Positions 1 to 9,593 of a stretch of DNA of 64,000 nt are shown piece after piece (the stretch's first letter is position 1; each line of letters starts with the position of its first letter). Source of the stretch: Macrotis lagotis (lineage: Eukaryota; Chordata; Mammalia; Peramelemorphia; Peramelidae); the NCBI RefSeq assembly GCF_037893015.1, contig NC_133660.1:288955078-289019077 (forward strand). Direction: 5' to 3'. The notes under the pieces were generated by a model, which saw nothing but the letters and a program-made list of their open reading frames with translations, was not told the origin of the DNA and did not search any database. The position numbers and the translations under genes are program-made.

Positions 1-406
1 AAAGCTTTGGTTATGTTAGATAATTTATAGAAGTTGGGGCAGTTATTGAGTTTATTCTCTACACTCAATAAATAAATGATGACCCAGTTGTTACTTGGAA
101 AATCGAAGAAGTTTCCTTCTATAATTTATTGTGGATAGGCAATCTGTAACAAACCATTAAGAGCCCATCTGGATCTTCACAGATTCCTGTTTGGTCCTCC
201 TGCTTATTCCACTGTCCAAGATATACACTCCTAGTTTTCATTGCTTTCAGTCTCCAATTTCTAGTCCCTGCTTGTGTCCTAGTACAGTTAATATAAAGTT
301 TAAACTAGTAAAATTATTGTGTAATTCTTTGATAATATGAGAATATCTTATTTCTCTTCTCAGAGAGAAATATTATACAAAAAATCAATGGAAAAACTCA
401 CTGTGT
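1..406. repeat. 3' flank of duplicated OR unit U1, distal part
   Basis: AT-rich non-coding sequence with no gene. It aligns by eye, with many small differences, to about 41,790-42,240 in U4 and 61,740-62,150 in U6 (shared landmarks: the CACTCAATAAATAA-like stretch, the AGCCCATCTGGATC-like stretch, and the stretch before the ATGGA where a SINE sits in U1 only). This marks the left end of the window as lying inside the first copy of the tandem unit. Confidence 0.7.
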
Positions 407-416
407 CATGGATTAG

Positions 417-720
417 CTGGTCAGGTAGATGACAGAGTGGCTAGAGTACTGATCTTGGAGTCAGGAGGATGAGAATTCAAAAACAACCTCAGACACTTGA
501 TACTCACTAGGTATGTTACCTTAGGCAACCTGATTGCCTCACATTGAGGGCTATCTTCAGTAATCCTGATTCATTTCTGCCAACTGGACCTAGATGGCTA
601 TGGTGGATAAAGTGAGGTTGGTGATTGGCATGGCATCTCCTCACTTAAATCAAGTTCATGTGCTTGTCATGGCATTACCACCCTGATGTTATGGTCTCCT
701 TTGATAACAAGATAAAAAAA
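417..720 (+). mobile_element. tRNA-derived SINE, MAR1-like with RTE-type 3' end
   Basis: Starts with a tRNA-like head (gagtggctagagtactgat, then the B-box-like GAGTTCAAA equivalent) and ends with a body containing the phrases ctggacctagatggct and cttgtcatggcatta. The same 3' body recurs near 22,340-22,572. It is flanked by a 10-bp near-identical duplication, CATGGATTAG at 407-416 and CATGGACTAG at 727-736, and the homologous place in U4 and U6 lacks the insert. The family name is inferred from memory of marsupial SINEs whose 3' ends match RTE LINEs. Confidence 0.7.
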
Positions 721-2053
721 AATCACCATGGACTAGTTACTGTATAATGTCCATGATAAATAAGTTTTATTTCAAATTCAAAACATTAAATACTGATTAA
801 ATATTGACTATGCATAATACCAAATTGTTATATTTGAACAGTAAAATGTGACTGACCTTATATACCAAAAGTACACAAATTTAAAAGAAATATGTAAGTA
901 AAATATAATTTAAAAGAAAAGAAGTGTTTATAACATTTTAAATAGTAATTTAAAAATAATGAAATGAACCTATAAGCAGCATTACTACATAGAATGTGAG
1001 TAAAAGTGAAGGAAATTTAGGATTCTTAAAGGCTCCCTAGATTATTTCATTTGTTTGTTTTTTTCATTTTTATCATGAATTGCTGGCAGAGTACCTGGCA
1101 TATAATTAGAAAGAATGGATAAAGAAAAATCCCTTTCACCCCCTTTAAATCCCCCAAATCTAAAATAATACCTCCCTCTTCTATTGCTAGGTACTTTTAC
1201 AAATGTGAAGTCCACTCATATTCCTTAAGGTATTTACTTCTCTCCAATCAGTTTTTTAACCTTGAATCCTATCTCAGTTTATAAAAGACTACCAGAGGAT
1301 AATGGCTGAAGTGTCTTCTAACGCAATCAAACTTATTTGAAGGACTCACTTGTAACAGTGGTCAATATGGTACAAGTAGTATAGTGGGAAACTATCATTA
1401 CATTTAACTTAATAATTGAGGAACTCATTTTCTTTGCTAAATTCTCCCTTATATTCTCTAATGTTATCAACTTATCTATGGAAAATCTATTAGTTAAGGA
1501 TTGCTTCAACTGCCCCAACCCAAGGGCACAAATATAAAATTAAATTGTGAATCAAGTATTAACAAATGTATTAATAAGAAAATTTTTGTTGGGGTATCTT
1601 CATAAGGTCACTGAATGTTGCAATAATTGAATTGAATTTTGAAACTGAAGTTCAGTTTTAAAAAGCTAAGATGATAGTAGTCATTAAGACTAGTTATAAA
1701 CACATTTAAAATTGAAACCAAAATTTAATTTTGAAAGTGATCCTTCTTTTGTCATTTCAGGTTTCAGCAATGAAATGTTGGCGCCAATAGAATCACTAGT
1801 GTAATGAGTTCAATCCATTGTATCAGATCAATATTAAAATGAATTTTTAAATTGATACAAAAATTTATGTAAATTGCTAAGATTTATCTAAATAATAAAA
1901 AGGTAATAAATGATTCCTTTATTGAAATAAAAGAATTGTCCAAGAAGAATATTTTGGTTCTTTATTTAGGTACAAAACAGTAACTATTCATTTTTCTTTT
2001 AGAATTGTTAGTTTGATACATTATACATGAGCTGTCTCATTCAGATATTTTCC
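721..2053. repeat. 3' flank of OR gene in unit U1
   Basis: No gene. About 737-1,150 resembles 42,260-42,590 (U4) and 62,160-62,530 (U6). About 1,160-2,050 resembles the sequence just downstream of each other OR (17,180-18,009, 29,270-30,302, 44,640-45,505). Relative to U4, roughly 2 kb between these blocks is missing, so U1 carries an internal deletion or U4 an insertion. AATAAA on the minus strand at 1,961-1,966 is a likely poly(A) signal for the OR. Confidence 0.6.
1961..1966 (-). promoter_or_regulatory. Putative poly(A) signal of OR U1
   Basis: AATAAA on the minus strand, 88 nt past the stop codon. The same hexamer at the corresponding place follows the ORs of U3 (30,232-30,237) and U4 (45,421-45,426), which supports function. 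Confidence 0.5.
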
Positions 2054-3016
2054 TTATAATTTTTTTTCAAAAATAAATATTTTTGTCTTGGAATAAAAGA
2101 CAGTTTTGAATATCCTACTAAGTGAAACTTTGATTTTCATGTTCCTCAGACTATAAATAATAGGGTTCATGAATGGAGGCAATATTGTGTAAGTCATTGA
2201 AGTCAGAAGGTTCTGGACAGGTGAAGTGTCAGATAAAGGACCCAAGACTGTCACCATTCCTGCTAACAGGAATAAGAGGAGAATAATCAATTGTGGTGAA
2301 CAAGTAGACAAGGCTTTGTAGCGTCCTTCCTCAGAAGGCATTTTAAATACAGTGGAAAAGATGTAAGTATAGGATATAATTAAAAAACTGAAGCAGAATA
2401 AAACTAAAGTTGTGCTCATGGCAAGGAGTACATACTCAGTATCACGGACCTCAGAAGATGAGACCTTTAAGACATGAGGGATGTCACAAAAAAATTGATT
2501 GATCATATTAGATCCTGAGAAAGGCAAACGAAACATGTTCCCTGTATGTAGAGCTGAATACACAAGGGCACTTACCCATGAACCAATTGCCACCCAAAGA
2601 CAGCGGAGTGGTGTCATGATGACCCCATAGTGCAAGGGGTGGCAGATGGCCACAAAACGGTCATAGGACATAGCCACAAGCAAAGCAAACTCTGTTGTAG
2701 TAAAGACAAGAAAGAAGAAAATCTGAGCAGCACAGCCAAAAAGAGAAATGGATTGATTGCCTATTAGGGAATTTACAATGAATTTAGGAAGAGTGACAGA
2801 GATGCAGCCAAGATCCAACAGCGATAAGTTACTCAGGAAAAAATACATTGGAGAATGAAGGTGTGGATCAGTGACAATGGCGGTGATAGTGAGTACATTC
2901 CCCATCAGAGCTGCAAAATATATCAACAAGAAAAGGATAGCATGTAAAACCTGAAGCTCTCGAATTTTGGAAAAATCCATAAGGAAGAATTCCATGATGA
3001 TGGTAAAATTTCTCAT
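2054..3016 (-). CDS. Olfactory receptor, family 14-like (U1 copy)
   Basis: Class II odorant receptor, a seven-helix G-protein-coupled receptor of olfactory sensory cilia that would signal through Golf. The predicted protein is 320 aa in one exon, the normal OR length. Landmarks: N-glycosylation site NFT at residues 3-5, GN in TM1 (39-40), LHSPMYFFL (53-61), the TM3 cysteine C95, MSYDRFVAIC (116-125), SY in TM5, KALSTCS (234-240) and PPFMNPIIYSLRN at the end of TM7 (280-292). The frame is open further upstream to 3,205, but MRNFT is chosen because it fits the family N-terminus and is shared with U2. An in-frame ATG at 3,040 (MNYRTPEH) would add 8 residues. The closest relatives here are the U2-U4 copies. 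Ligand unknown. No damage seen, so probably functional. Confidence 0.95.
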   Translation of the reverse strand: MRNFTIIMEFFLMDFSKIRELQVLHAILFLLIYFAALMGNVLTITAIVTDPHLHSPMYFFLSNLSLLDLGCISVTLPKFIVNSLIGNQSISLFGCAAQIFFFLVFTTTEFALLVAMSYDRFVAICHPLHYGVIMTPLRCLWVAIGSWVSALVYSALHTGNMFRLPFSGSNMINQFFCDIPHVLKVSSSEVRDTEYVLLAMSTTLVLFCFSFLIISYTYIFSTVFKMPSEEGRYKALSTCSPQLIILLLFLLAGMVTVLGPLSDTSPVQNLLTSMTYTILPPFMNPIIYSLRNMKIKVSLSRIFKTVFYSKTKIFIFEKKL

Positions 3017-3072
3017 GTGTTCTGGGGTTCTATAATTCATCTTGAAGCAACATAAGTAGTGGATGTCAAATT

Positions 3073-3090
3073 CTAAAAGGAGAGAACAGA
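3073..3090 (-). other. Candidate 3' splice acceptor upstream of OR U1
   Basis: Minus strand TCTGTTCTCTCCTTTTAG, a pyrimidine tract ending in AG, 56 nt before the ATG. U2 and U4 have the same site at almost the same distance. OR genes typically have untranslated 5' exons spliced to the coding exon, so this is the likely start of the coding exon. Confidence 0.55.
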
Positions 3091-3325
3091 AGCCCTTTGT
3101 AAAAAGGTAGACAATGAACTGTATTCTATTTTTGCTCACCATGTTAGACAGGTAATCAGAACATTTAACAGCACATAATATGAATTCCCATTCTACTATT
3201 GCCAATGTCTGTCCAAAAATCGAATATATCTATCCCATTATGCAAATGGCCTCCTTGAAGTGACATAGTCAATAGGATCTCTGCTCCTAACTTCCCCTTC
3301 ACAAAGACACACAGACACACTCTCA

Positions 3326-3327
<2 letters not shown>

Positions 3328-3391
<64 letters not shown>

Positions 3392-3393
3392 TA
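3328..3393. repeat. (TC)n followed by (AC)n microsatellite
   Basis: About 20 TC repeats then about 12 AC repeats. The corresponding place in U2 carries only (AC)n (19,278-19,308). Confidence 0.95.
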
Positions 3394-4503
3394 CATCACA
3401 GACACAGACACACCTGTATATTCCCTAGATAGATTCTTTTGCAAGATATCAGCATATCCAGTATCAGCACATGCACTGAAATGCTGATAGAATATAGGAG
3501 ATAAATATATGCAATGTTTATTAAATACCTTTGATTACCTGACACACTGTGCTAACTAAAACTTTATTTTTCAGTGACCCTTTAGGCACCTGGCTACTGG
3601 CAATTCTATGCACATGGGCATTTCCATTTTCTATAATGTCAGATTTCTGGTGTCTGTTTCAGTCTCTTGAAAGGTTAGAGGTACTTGTGAAACAACTCTA
3701 CAGAATACTCAAAAGTTCTTTAAAGCACACTGAATAAATGGTGAATCCCTGAAAGAAGTGAATTTACCACAATTTGAAGCAATCTTCCAAATTAAATCCC
3801 TGAATTACAGACTCAAAAGTGCATGCATTTTAGATTTCATGTGTCCAGTTCCCTTCATTACAGAGGCAGCCTAGAAAAGATGACAAGTTTTTTGGATTGG
3901 AACAAATGGTGTCTGGAGTAGCGTGTTCATAAGGTCAGCTCTTCATATTCCAAAAGCTGCATTATTCTTTTGATTGAGTCAAAAGTATGGCCAGAATGAT
4001 TTTTTTAAAACCTTTAACTTTTCTCTCAGGACCCATAAGAATAGTGGATGTCTTTAGTTAAAATAAACCATATTTTTACAAATATTAAGGAGCTATATTG
4101 TTAATTATTGTCATTATTTGTTGTAGTAACAAAAATATCAACACATATTGAAAATGATTTTGATAGTATTTTTCAGTGTCTTTTGTCCTCCATTGATAAT
4201 CTAAGGATTTGCTGTAAAGACTTTTTTCTATATATTTACCTTTTTTTGCTATCTCAGATGTATTCACTATCCTGACTTTATTGATTTATTTAATCAATTT
4301 TGATGTAGTCATTCCTGAAGTAGTATTAATCATCCCATATATATTTAGATATATTGTTAGCATATATTTTTTCTACTCTAATCTTAAAATTCTAATTATT
4401 TAATTTATTTTCCCTAGTTTTAGAATTTGAAATTTTTGGTGACAGCGTATAAGCCAAAGAATCAAACATCTAAACCATTTACAAAGAATGACAGTGTCTG
4501 ATT

Positions 4504-4526
4504 GTCCAATGTCATTGACATTGGAC
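4504..4526. repeat. Perfect short inverted repeat
   Basis: GTCCAATGTCA at 4,504-4,514, one central T, then the exact reverse complement TGACATTGGAC at 4,516-4,526 (the flanking T and A extend the match to 12 bp). It sits at the edge of the 4,531 microsatellite and is absent from the matching place in U2 (20,340). Confidence 0.85.
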
Positions 4527-4530
4527 ATCA

Positions 4531-4654
4531 TTCTCTCTCTGTTTCTGTCTCACTGTCTCTCACTTTCCCTCTCTGTCTGTCTGTCTGTCTGTCTCTGTCT
4601 GTCTCTGTCTCTTTCTTTGTCTCTCTCTTTCTATGTATGTATGTATGTATGTGT
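4531..4654. repeat. (TC)n/(TCTG)n/(TATG)n microsatellite
   Basis: Compound pyrimidine-rich tract passing into TATG repeats. The same position in U2 is a (TC)n tract at 20,346-20,403. Confidence 0.9.
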
Positions 4655-6444
4655 ATGGTACAAAACATATTCATACTAAGTTATACTTTTCAAGACATTT
4701 TCTCCAAAGAAATTAATTTTTTTGCATACTTACCCATAACACTATGAAAGTGAGAGAACAGATCTTATTTTGTTTTGAAAAAAAATTGTGCAGTTTATTC
4801 CAGTCTGCACATCTGAATTTGGCTGATGTAGAGTTCCTGTCTGTTCATGCAGAAAGAAACAATAATAAAAAATATTATTTACCTGTCAGTATTTTGCAAA
4901 TAAATTCAAATTTCATGTTCATAATTTAAACTCTGTGAGATCTTGCATGTATCATACACATATTATGAAGGAGAAATTGAAGCTCAGAGAGAGTAAATGA
5001 CAACTTCAGCTCTCAAGACACTCTATCCTAAACTAGAGAAAGGATTTAAGCTGCAGTTTTCCTTAATTCAAGTCTGCCATACCAAAATGACTCTAAAGGG
5101 TGCATGGCATATACAGAGACCAAACTCAAGAATTCTAACACCACATTTCATTAACTAAGCAAATTGGCCATTCAGAAATGAATTATTCACCAGTGTTACC
5201 TGAATGAATAGTTGTGACATTTCTCCTTTCCAAAATATGTCTTGATTTTATTTTCCTTAACAAATCACAGGTGTTAGACAACATCCAAAGATTATCACTT
5301 TTCTCACTAAGTAGATTCTGTTCTCATCTGGAGCTTCAGAGAAAGAAGGGAGTTGAAACTGTACCTTGAGGAGTTCTTAGATTTGCTGAAATATTTAATG
5401 AACATGAAGTGAGTGGAAATATACTGGCTACTCTCATTTGGAGAGTTCCCTGAGGTCCCCAGAGTTGTCAAGGTTCTAATCTTATCCTTATTAGTCTTAG
5501 ATTCTCTGACCATTCCTTTGAGTATAATTAGTTAAGGTAGAGAGGTTCTTTTCTTAATAACTTGGAAAAAGGAGTTCACACTTTAATTTTTTTATGGTTC
5601 ATTAGGACTTCTGTAATCCATGAAGATCTTCCATGTAGAGTTCAGTCTTGTCCAAAACGTAACTCCATTTAACTAGGTTTCTTCTGAGCCATCCTTTAAA
5701 GATAGACTTTGATTTTTACAGGAAAAAATAGCAAGTATGGAGAGATATACATGTATGTTTCTAAATACATATGCACACATGCTGTAGATATGCATGTAAA
5801 CACACAGAGACATATATATGAACACAAACAATTGCATGTGTTTAAATATACATGCCCCGATATTTATGCATGTCAATATATACATGTAAATCTAAGTGTA
5901 CATATATGCATGTCTATGTGCATGTGTGTATACATGTTTGTATGAACTATGGGGAGAACATTTTATCTATTGTTTCAGAAGTATAAGCACACATGTAAAT
6001 TTGAAGTTGTATACAAGCATGGAGATCCCAATGAAATGTTAGGAAGTAGGCTTTTGTTCAAATCACATATAGGTAAAAATATCCAAATACATGCATGTAT
6101 TAATTGAATGAAAGTTGGTATTGGGAGTGAGGGACAACCATACATTTTTAACTATATGAAAGAGGTATATAAATGAGGGATCCTTTTGTCAACTTTATTA
6201 AATAGGAGATAACATGGTCAAAGCTGTCCTTTGTGAAGACCAGCATGATAGGTAAGTGAAAATTGGACCAGAATGAGGAGAAACAAGATAGAAGTAACAA
6301 TCAGAAGCATATTGAAATAGTTTATTTGGTGTAGTCAGAAATTTAGTTTCTACTCTCATGCACAAATATTCTATTTGATTTGGAAATATGCAAAAAACAA
6401 GAAGCAAGATATGAACTCAACAAAGGAAATGCTAATATGTGTGC

Positions 6445-6447
<3 letters not shown>

Positions 6448-6486
<39 letters not shown>
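6448..6486. repeat. (TA)n microsatellite
   Basis: About 19 TA repeats. The duplicated-unit homology stops here on the left and the truncated OR pseudogene starts immediately to the right. Confidence 0.95.
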
Positions 6487-6489
<3 letters not shown>

Positions 6490-7233
6490 AATATATCCAT
6501 TGCAAGTATGACAGAAATGAGAAAAACCATGATCATCGTCACCTGAGTGGAGCAGGTTGAAATGGCCTTGTTGCATCCTTCCAAAGAAGGAATCTTGAGT
6601 AAACTAGAGATGTGAGCATAAGAAGCAATTCAAAAGACAAAGCAGCATCACAAAACACACAACTTAATACAATTAATGGAAACTCTGATGAAACATATTA
6701 GAGATTAAAACTTTTAAGGCATGAGGGATATCACAGAAAAATCAGTGGAACACATTGTAAACTGAGGTTGGCAGGCTTAACTTGGTCCCTATCAGGTGAG
6801 ATGAATACACCAGCCCACTGAGGCAGGAGCCAGCTGCTGCTGAAAGACAATATGTTTGACTCCATAATGATGCCATAGTGTAACAGGTGGCAGATATCCA
6901 CAAAGCAGTCATAGACCATGACTATAAGCAAAGCAATCTCTATTCCTACAAAAAAGATAAAGAAAAAAATCTGAGTCAAGGCAGGACCAGGACTCAATGA
7001 CAGACAAAGAATTCATAATGAATTAGTAAGCATGATTGAGATGATAAAGATATCAAGTAGGGCTATGTTGCTCAGAAAAAATACATAGGGGAGTGAAGAT
7101 GAGGGTCAATAATAATCAAAGGACTGGTGATCAGGGTTGCTAGGTAAATCTGCAGGAACATAACAGTATTTAAGACCTGCAACTTCCAAATATTGGGAAA
7201 CTCCAAGAGGAGGAATTCTGTGATGTTACTCAT
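6487..7233 (-). pseudogene. Broken olfactory receptor, family 14-like, lacking TM7
   Basis: Starts at MSNITEFLLLEF (ATG at 7,231-7,233, N-glycosylation site NIT) and keeps DPHLHSPMYFF, MVYDCFVDICHLLHYGIIM (the decayed MAYDRYVAIC motif, with Arg changed to Cys) and a TM6 region related to KIPSLEG..KAISTC. Between these are stops and frameshifts (after PMYFF near 7,072 and after the 6,731 block). The TM1 GN is replaced by TS. The homology ends at the (TA)n tract, so TM7 and the NPxIY motif are missing. It is more diverged from the four long ORs than they are from each other, so it derives from an older paralogue. Not functional. Confidence 0.85.
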
Positions 7234-8289
7234 CCCTGCAGTGTGTGATGGAACCTTAATAAATTTAAATAACACTATGAATAATAGAAAAAAAATTTCG
7301 GAAAGAAGTAAAATAATTATTCAGATAGAAATTGAAAATTATTCTCTCCCATTTAACCTGAAGAAAAGAAAAAATTACACTATATTTTAAAGTAAAAAAA
7401 TAGATGAAGATAGAATTTGCAGAGGTTAAGATGCATCAGTAGTTCTGGAAAAGTTTGATGTGCTAAGTTCTCCTGAATGACCAGAGAAAGTTATTCCTGA
7501 TAAACATTTATTTATAAATAGATATGAGTATTTGTGTAAGTACTTTCATTTATCTAAATAAATCTCTCTATATTCTATACATGTAGATTCCTATCTGTCT
7601 TAGCTATCTGTTGATGTAGTTCAAGAGAGAATGAGAGAGTGACAAGGATGAGTAAAGGATTAATGCCTTTTTTGGAATACTTGTATATCTGGGTTCAGAA
7701 AAGTGGACTGAAATCATTCAAACATTATATAAATTAATTTTTCTGATAGTGTCATTTCACAGGATGGTAAGCCAAGAACCAAACTGATTCAATGCTTTAT
7801 TCAAAGTAACAAGAATTTTATTAATAAAATCAGAGCTTAAAACCAGTTATTCTTACACTAAATAATTTTCCTCATAAAAATAGAAATATAAATAGCTATG
7901 AAATCAATAGGAGTGATCATTCTGTTAAGTCATTATTCAGTTGTTGTGCAATGCTACATATGCTAAATTGGTTTTCTTGGCAAAAAAATATAGAAATAGT
8001 CATTTTCTTCTCCAGTCTGTGTTACAGAGAAGAATAAACTGAGACAAACAGGATTATATGATTTGTCCAGGATATCAAAGACAATAATGTTTGAGGCTAG
8101 ATCTGAACCCATGAAATTGATTCTTCTTGATTTCAGGATAGGCATTCTATAGTGTCACTAAGATGTTCAATTAGCCTATCCCTTATTCAAATGGCCAATA
8201 TATATTGTTTTGCATTCATGTATTAAAATTATAACTAAAAAAAATTATGACAAAAATGTAATCTCTTCTAAAATGTTAAGCCCAGAAAG
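7234..8289. other. Unassigned intergenic DNA with an old MIR-like remnant
   Basis: No gene. About 7,990-8,160 resembles the minus strand of a MIR/CORE-SINE (gagaagaataaactgagac ... aggatatcaaag ... gctagatctgaaccca ... ttctatagtgtcacta). The rest is AT-rich without a recognisable family. Confidence 0.45.
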
Positions 8290-9444
8290 AGAAGCTAGGA
8301 GAAAAACACCTACCTCAAGCTTTGTTTCAGGGGATCATGAGTGAGCTGGGCACGGAGAGTAGAGAGCCAGTGGGGGCAGGGGCAGACTGGTGCTAACCTA
8401 AGATCAGCTGCCAAGGCATTGACTATGGGACAGAAGGTCTGGGTACTCTAGCAGGACTGGAGGGTGAGTTCCAGACCAGAGAGTGACAGACAATGATCTT
8501 CAGGACTCTGGTCTGGAGGACATCAAACTCCATACTTTCACTTCAGTAGAGTTCTCTTCCCAGAACAAACACAGTAACACCCCCTCCCTATCCCCCAGGC
8601 TCAGGCTTGAGCAGCTGAGGTCCCTCAGCTAAATAGGGAGAATCATTACCTTGCCCCAGGGCCCAGCCCAAATTGTTCAAGGATAAAAGTATCCAGTATC
8701 CAGTAGCCCTGCCCACCCACTGCAGACCAAGGGAGAGGGCCTTAAATTAAGGTCACAGACACTCCAGAGAAAGCAACCAGAATTCCTTACTGGCCTGCCA
8801 ATTTGAAGTTATTAAATCCAGTGAATAAAGCCTCTATGGATCTCAACACCAAACTTTGTGAACCAGTTCCTCCCCAACACAAGAACCCAGGAAAATGAAG
8901 AAAGGCCAGTGAAATGGTGGTGCATAGAAAATTACCTAGAAGGTAAAGATCCTAACTCAGAGAGATCTAGAACTTTTGAGGAGAATATGATTTGGTCTCC
9001 AGTCCAAAAAAGACTTCCTTGAAGTCATCAGGAAGGAGTTTAAAAATCAATTAGAAAATTTGGGAGGGAAAATGAACACCTTGAAACAATAAAACTTATC
9101 CTTGGAAAATATAAGTGGACAAATGCAAAAAGAAAATAATTCTCTAAAAACTTCAATTGATCAAATTGAGAATTCATTCAAAAATAAAATTGACCAATTG
9201 GAAAATGAGTTGCAAAAGGTAAAAAAATAAGTAAATTCTCCTCTAAGAAAAACAGAATGGAGTTTCTGGAAACTAATGACTTCATGAAACAACTAGAATC
9301 TGATAAAAATAATAAAAAAGAAGAAAACATAAAATACCTCATTGGCAAAACCATTGACCTTGAGATTAGCATTAGGAGAGACAACCTAAGAATCTTCTGG
9401 CTTCCTGAAAATATTGAAGAGAAAAAAATTCTGGACATAATATT

Positions 9445-9593
9445 TTTTAAATTTTTTTGCAAGGCAAATGGGGTTAAGTGGCTTGCCCAAGGCCACACAG
9501 CTAGGTAATTATTAAGTGTCTGAGGCCAGATTTGAACTCAGGTACTTCTGAAAGCAGGGCTGATGCTCTATCCACTGTGCCACCAAGCTGTCC
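9445..9593 (-). mobile_element. WSINE1/SINE1-type SINE nested in L1 ORF1
   Basis: Minus-strand copy: reversed, it reads from the tRNA-like head (ggcacagtggatagagcatc) through taattacctagctgtgtggcc to the ccttgcaaaaa tail. Target-site duplication CTGGACATAATATT at 9,431-9,444 and CTGGAATTAATATT at 9,594-9,607. Younger than the host L1. Confidence 0.9.

Larger units (their letters stand above)
3091..6447. repeat. 5' flank of OR unit U1
   Basis: Non-coding. It aligns to 19,055-22,240 (U2), 31,340-33,870 (U3), 46,550-48,500 (U4), 50,190-51,298 plus 55,389-56,600 (U5) and, for 3,240-3,750, to about 58,995-59,490 (U6). It holds a (TC)n/(AC)n tract at 3,328-3,393, a (TC/TCTG/TATG)n tract at 4,531-4,654, an old MIR-like remnant (about 4,930-5,060, minus) shared by all units, and an A/T/C-rich degenerate TATGCA-type tract at 5,745-5,945. 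Short open frames here are composed of repeat translation and are not conserved. Confidence 0.65.

Noticed and set aside
417-500. tRNA-like sequences at SINE heads as functional tRNA genes
   Set aside because: They lack a foldable acceptor stem and continue into SINE bodies with poly(A) or RTE-like tails.
3238-3444. Arg/Glu-repeat and Ser/Leu-repeat open frames at 3,238-3,444, 4,488-4,747 and 20,218-20,424
   Set aside because: Translations of (TC)n and (AC)n microsatellites.
5700-5945. Regularly spaced TATGCA-like words considered as a CRISPR-like or tandem array
   Set aside because: No constant repeat and unique spacer structure; degenerate A/T-rich simple sequence in a vertebrate genome.
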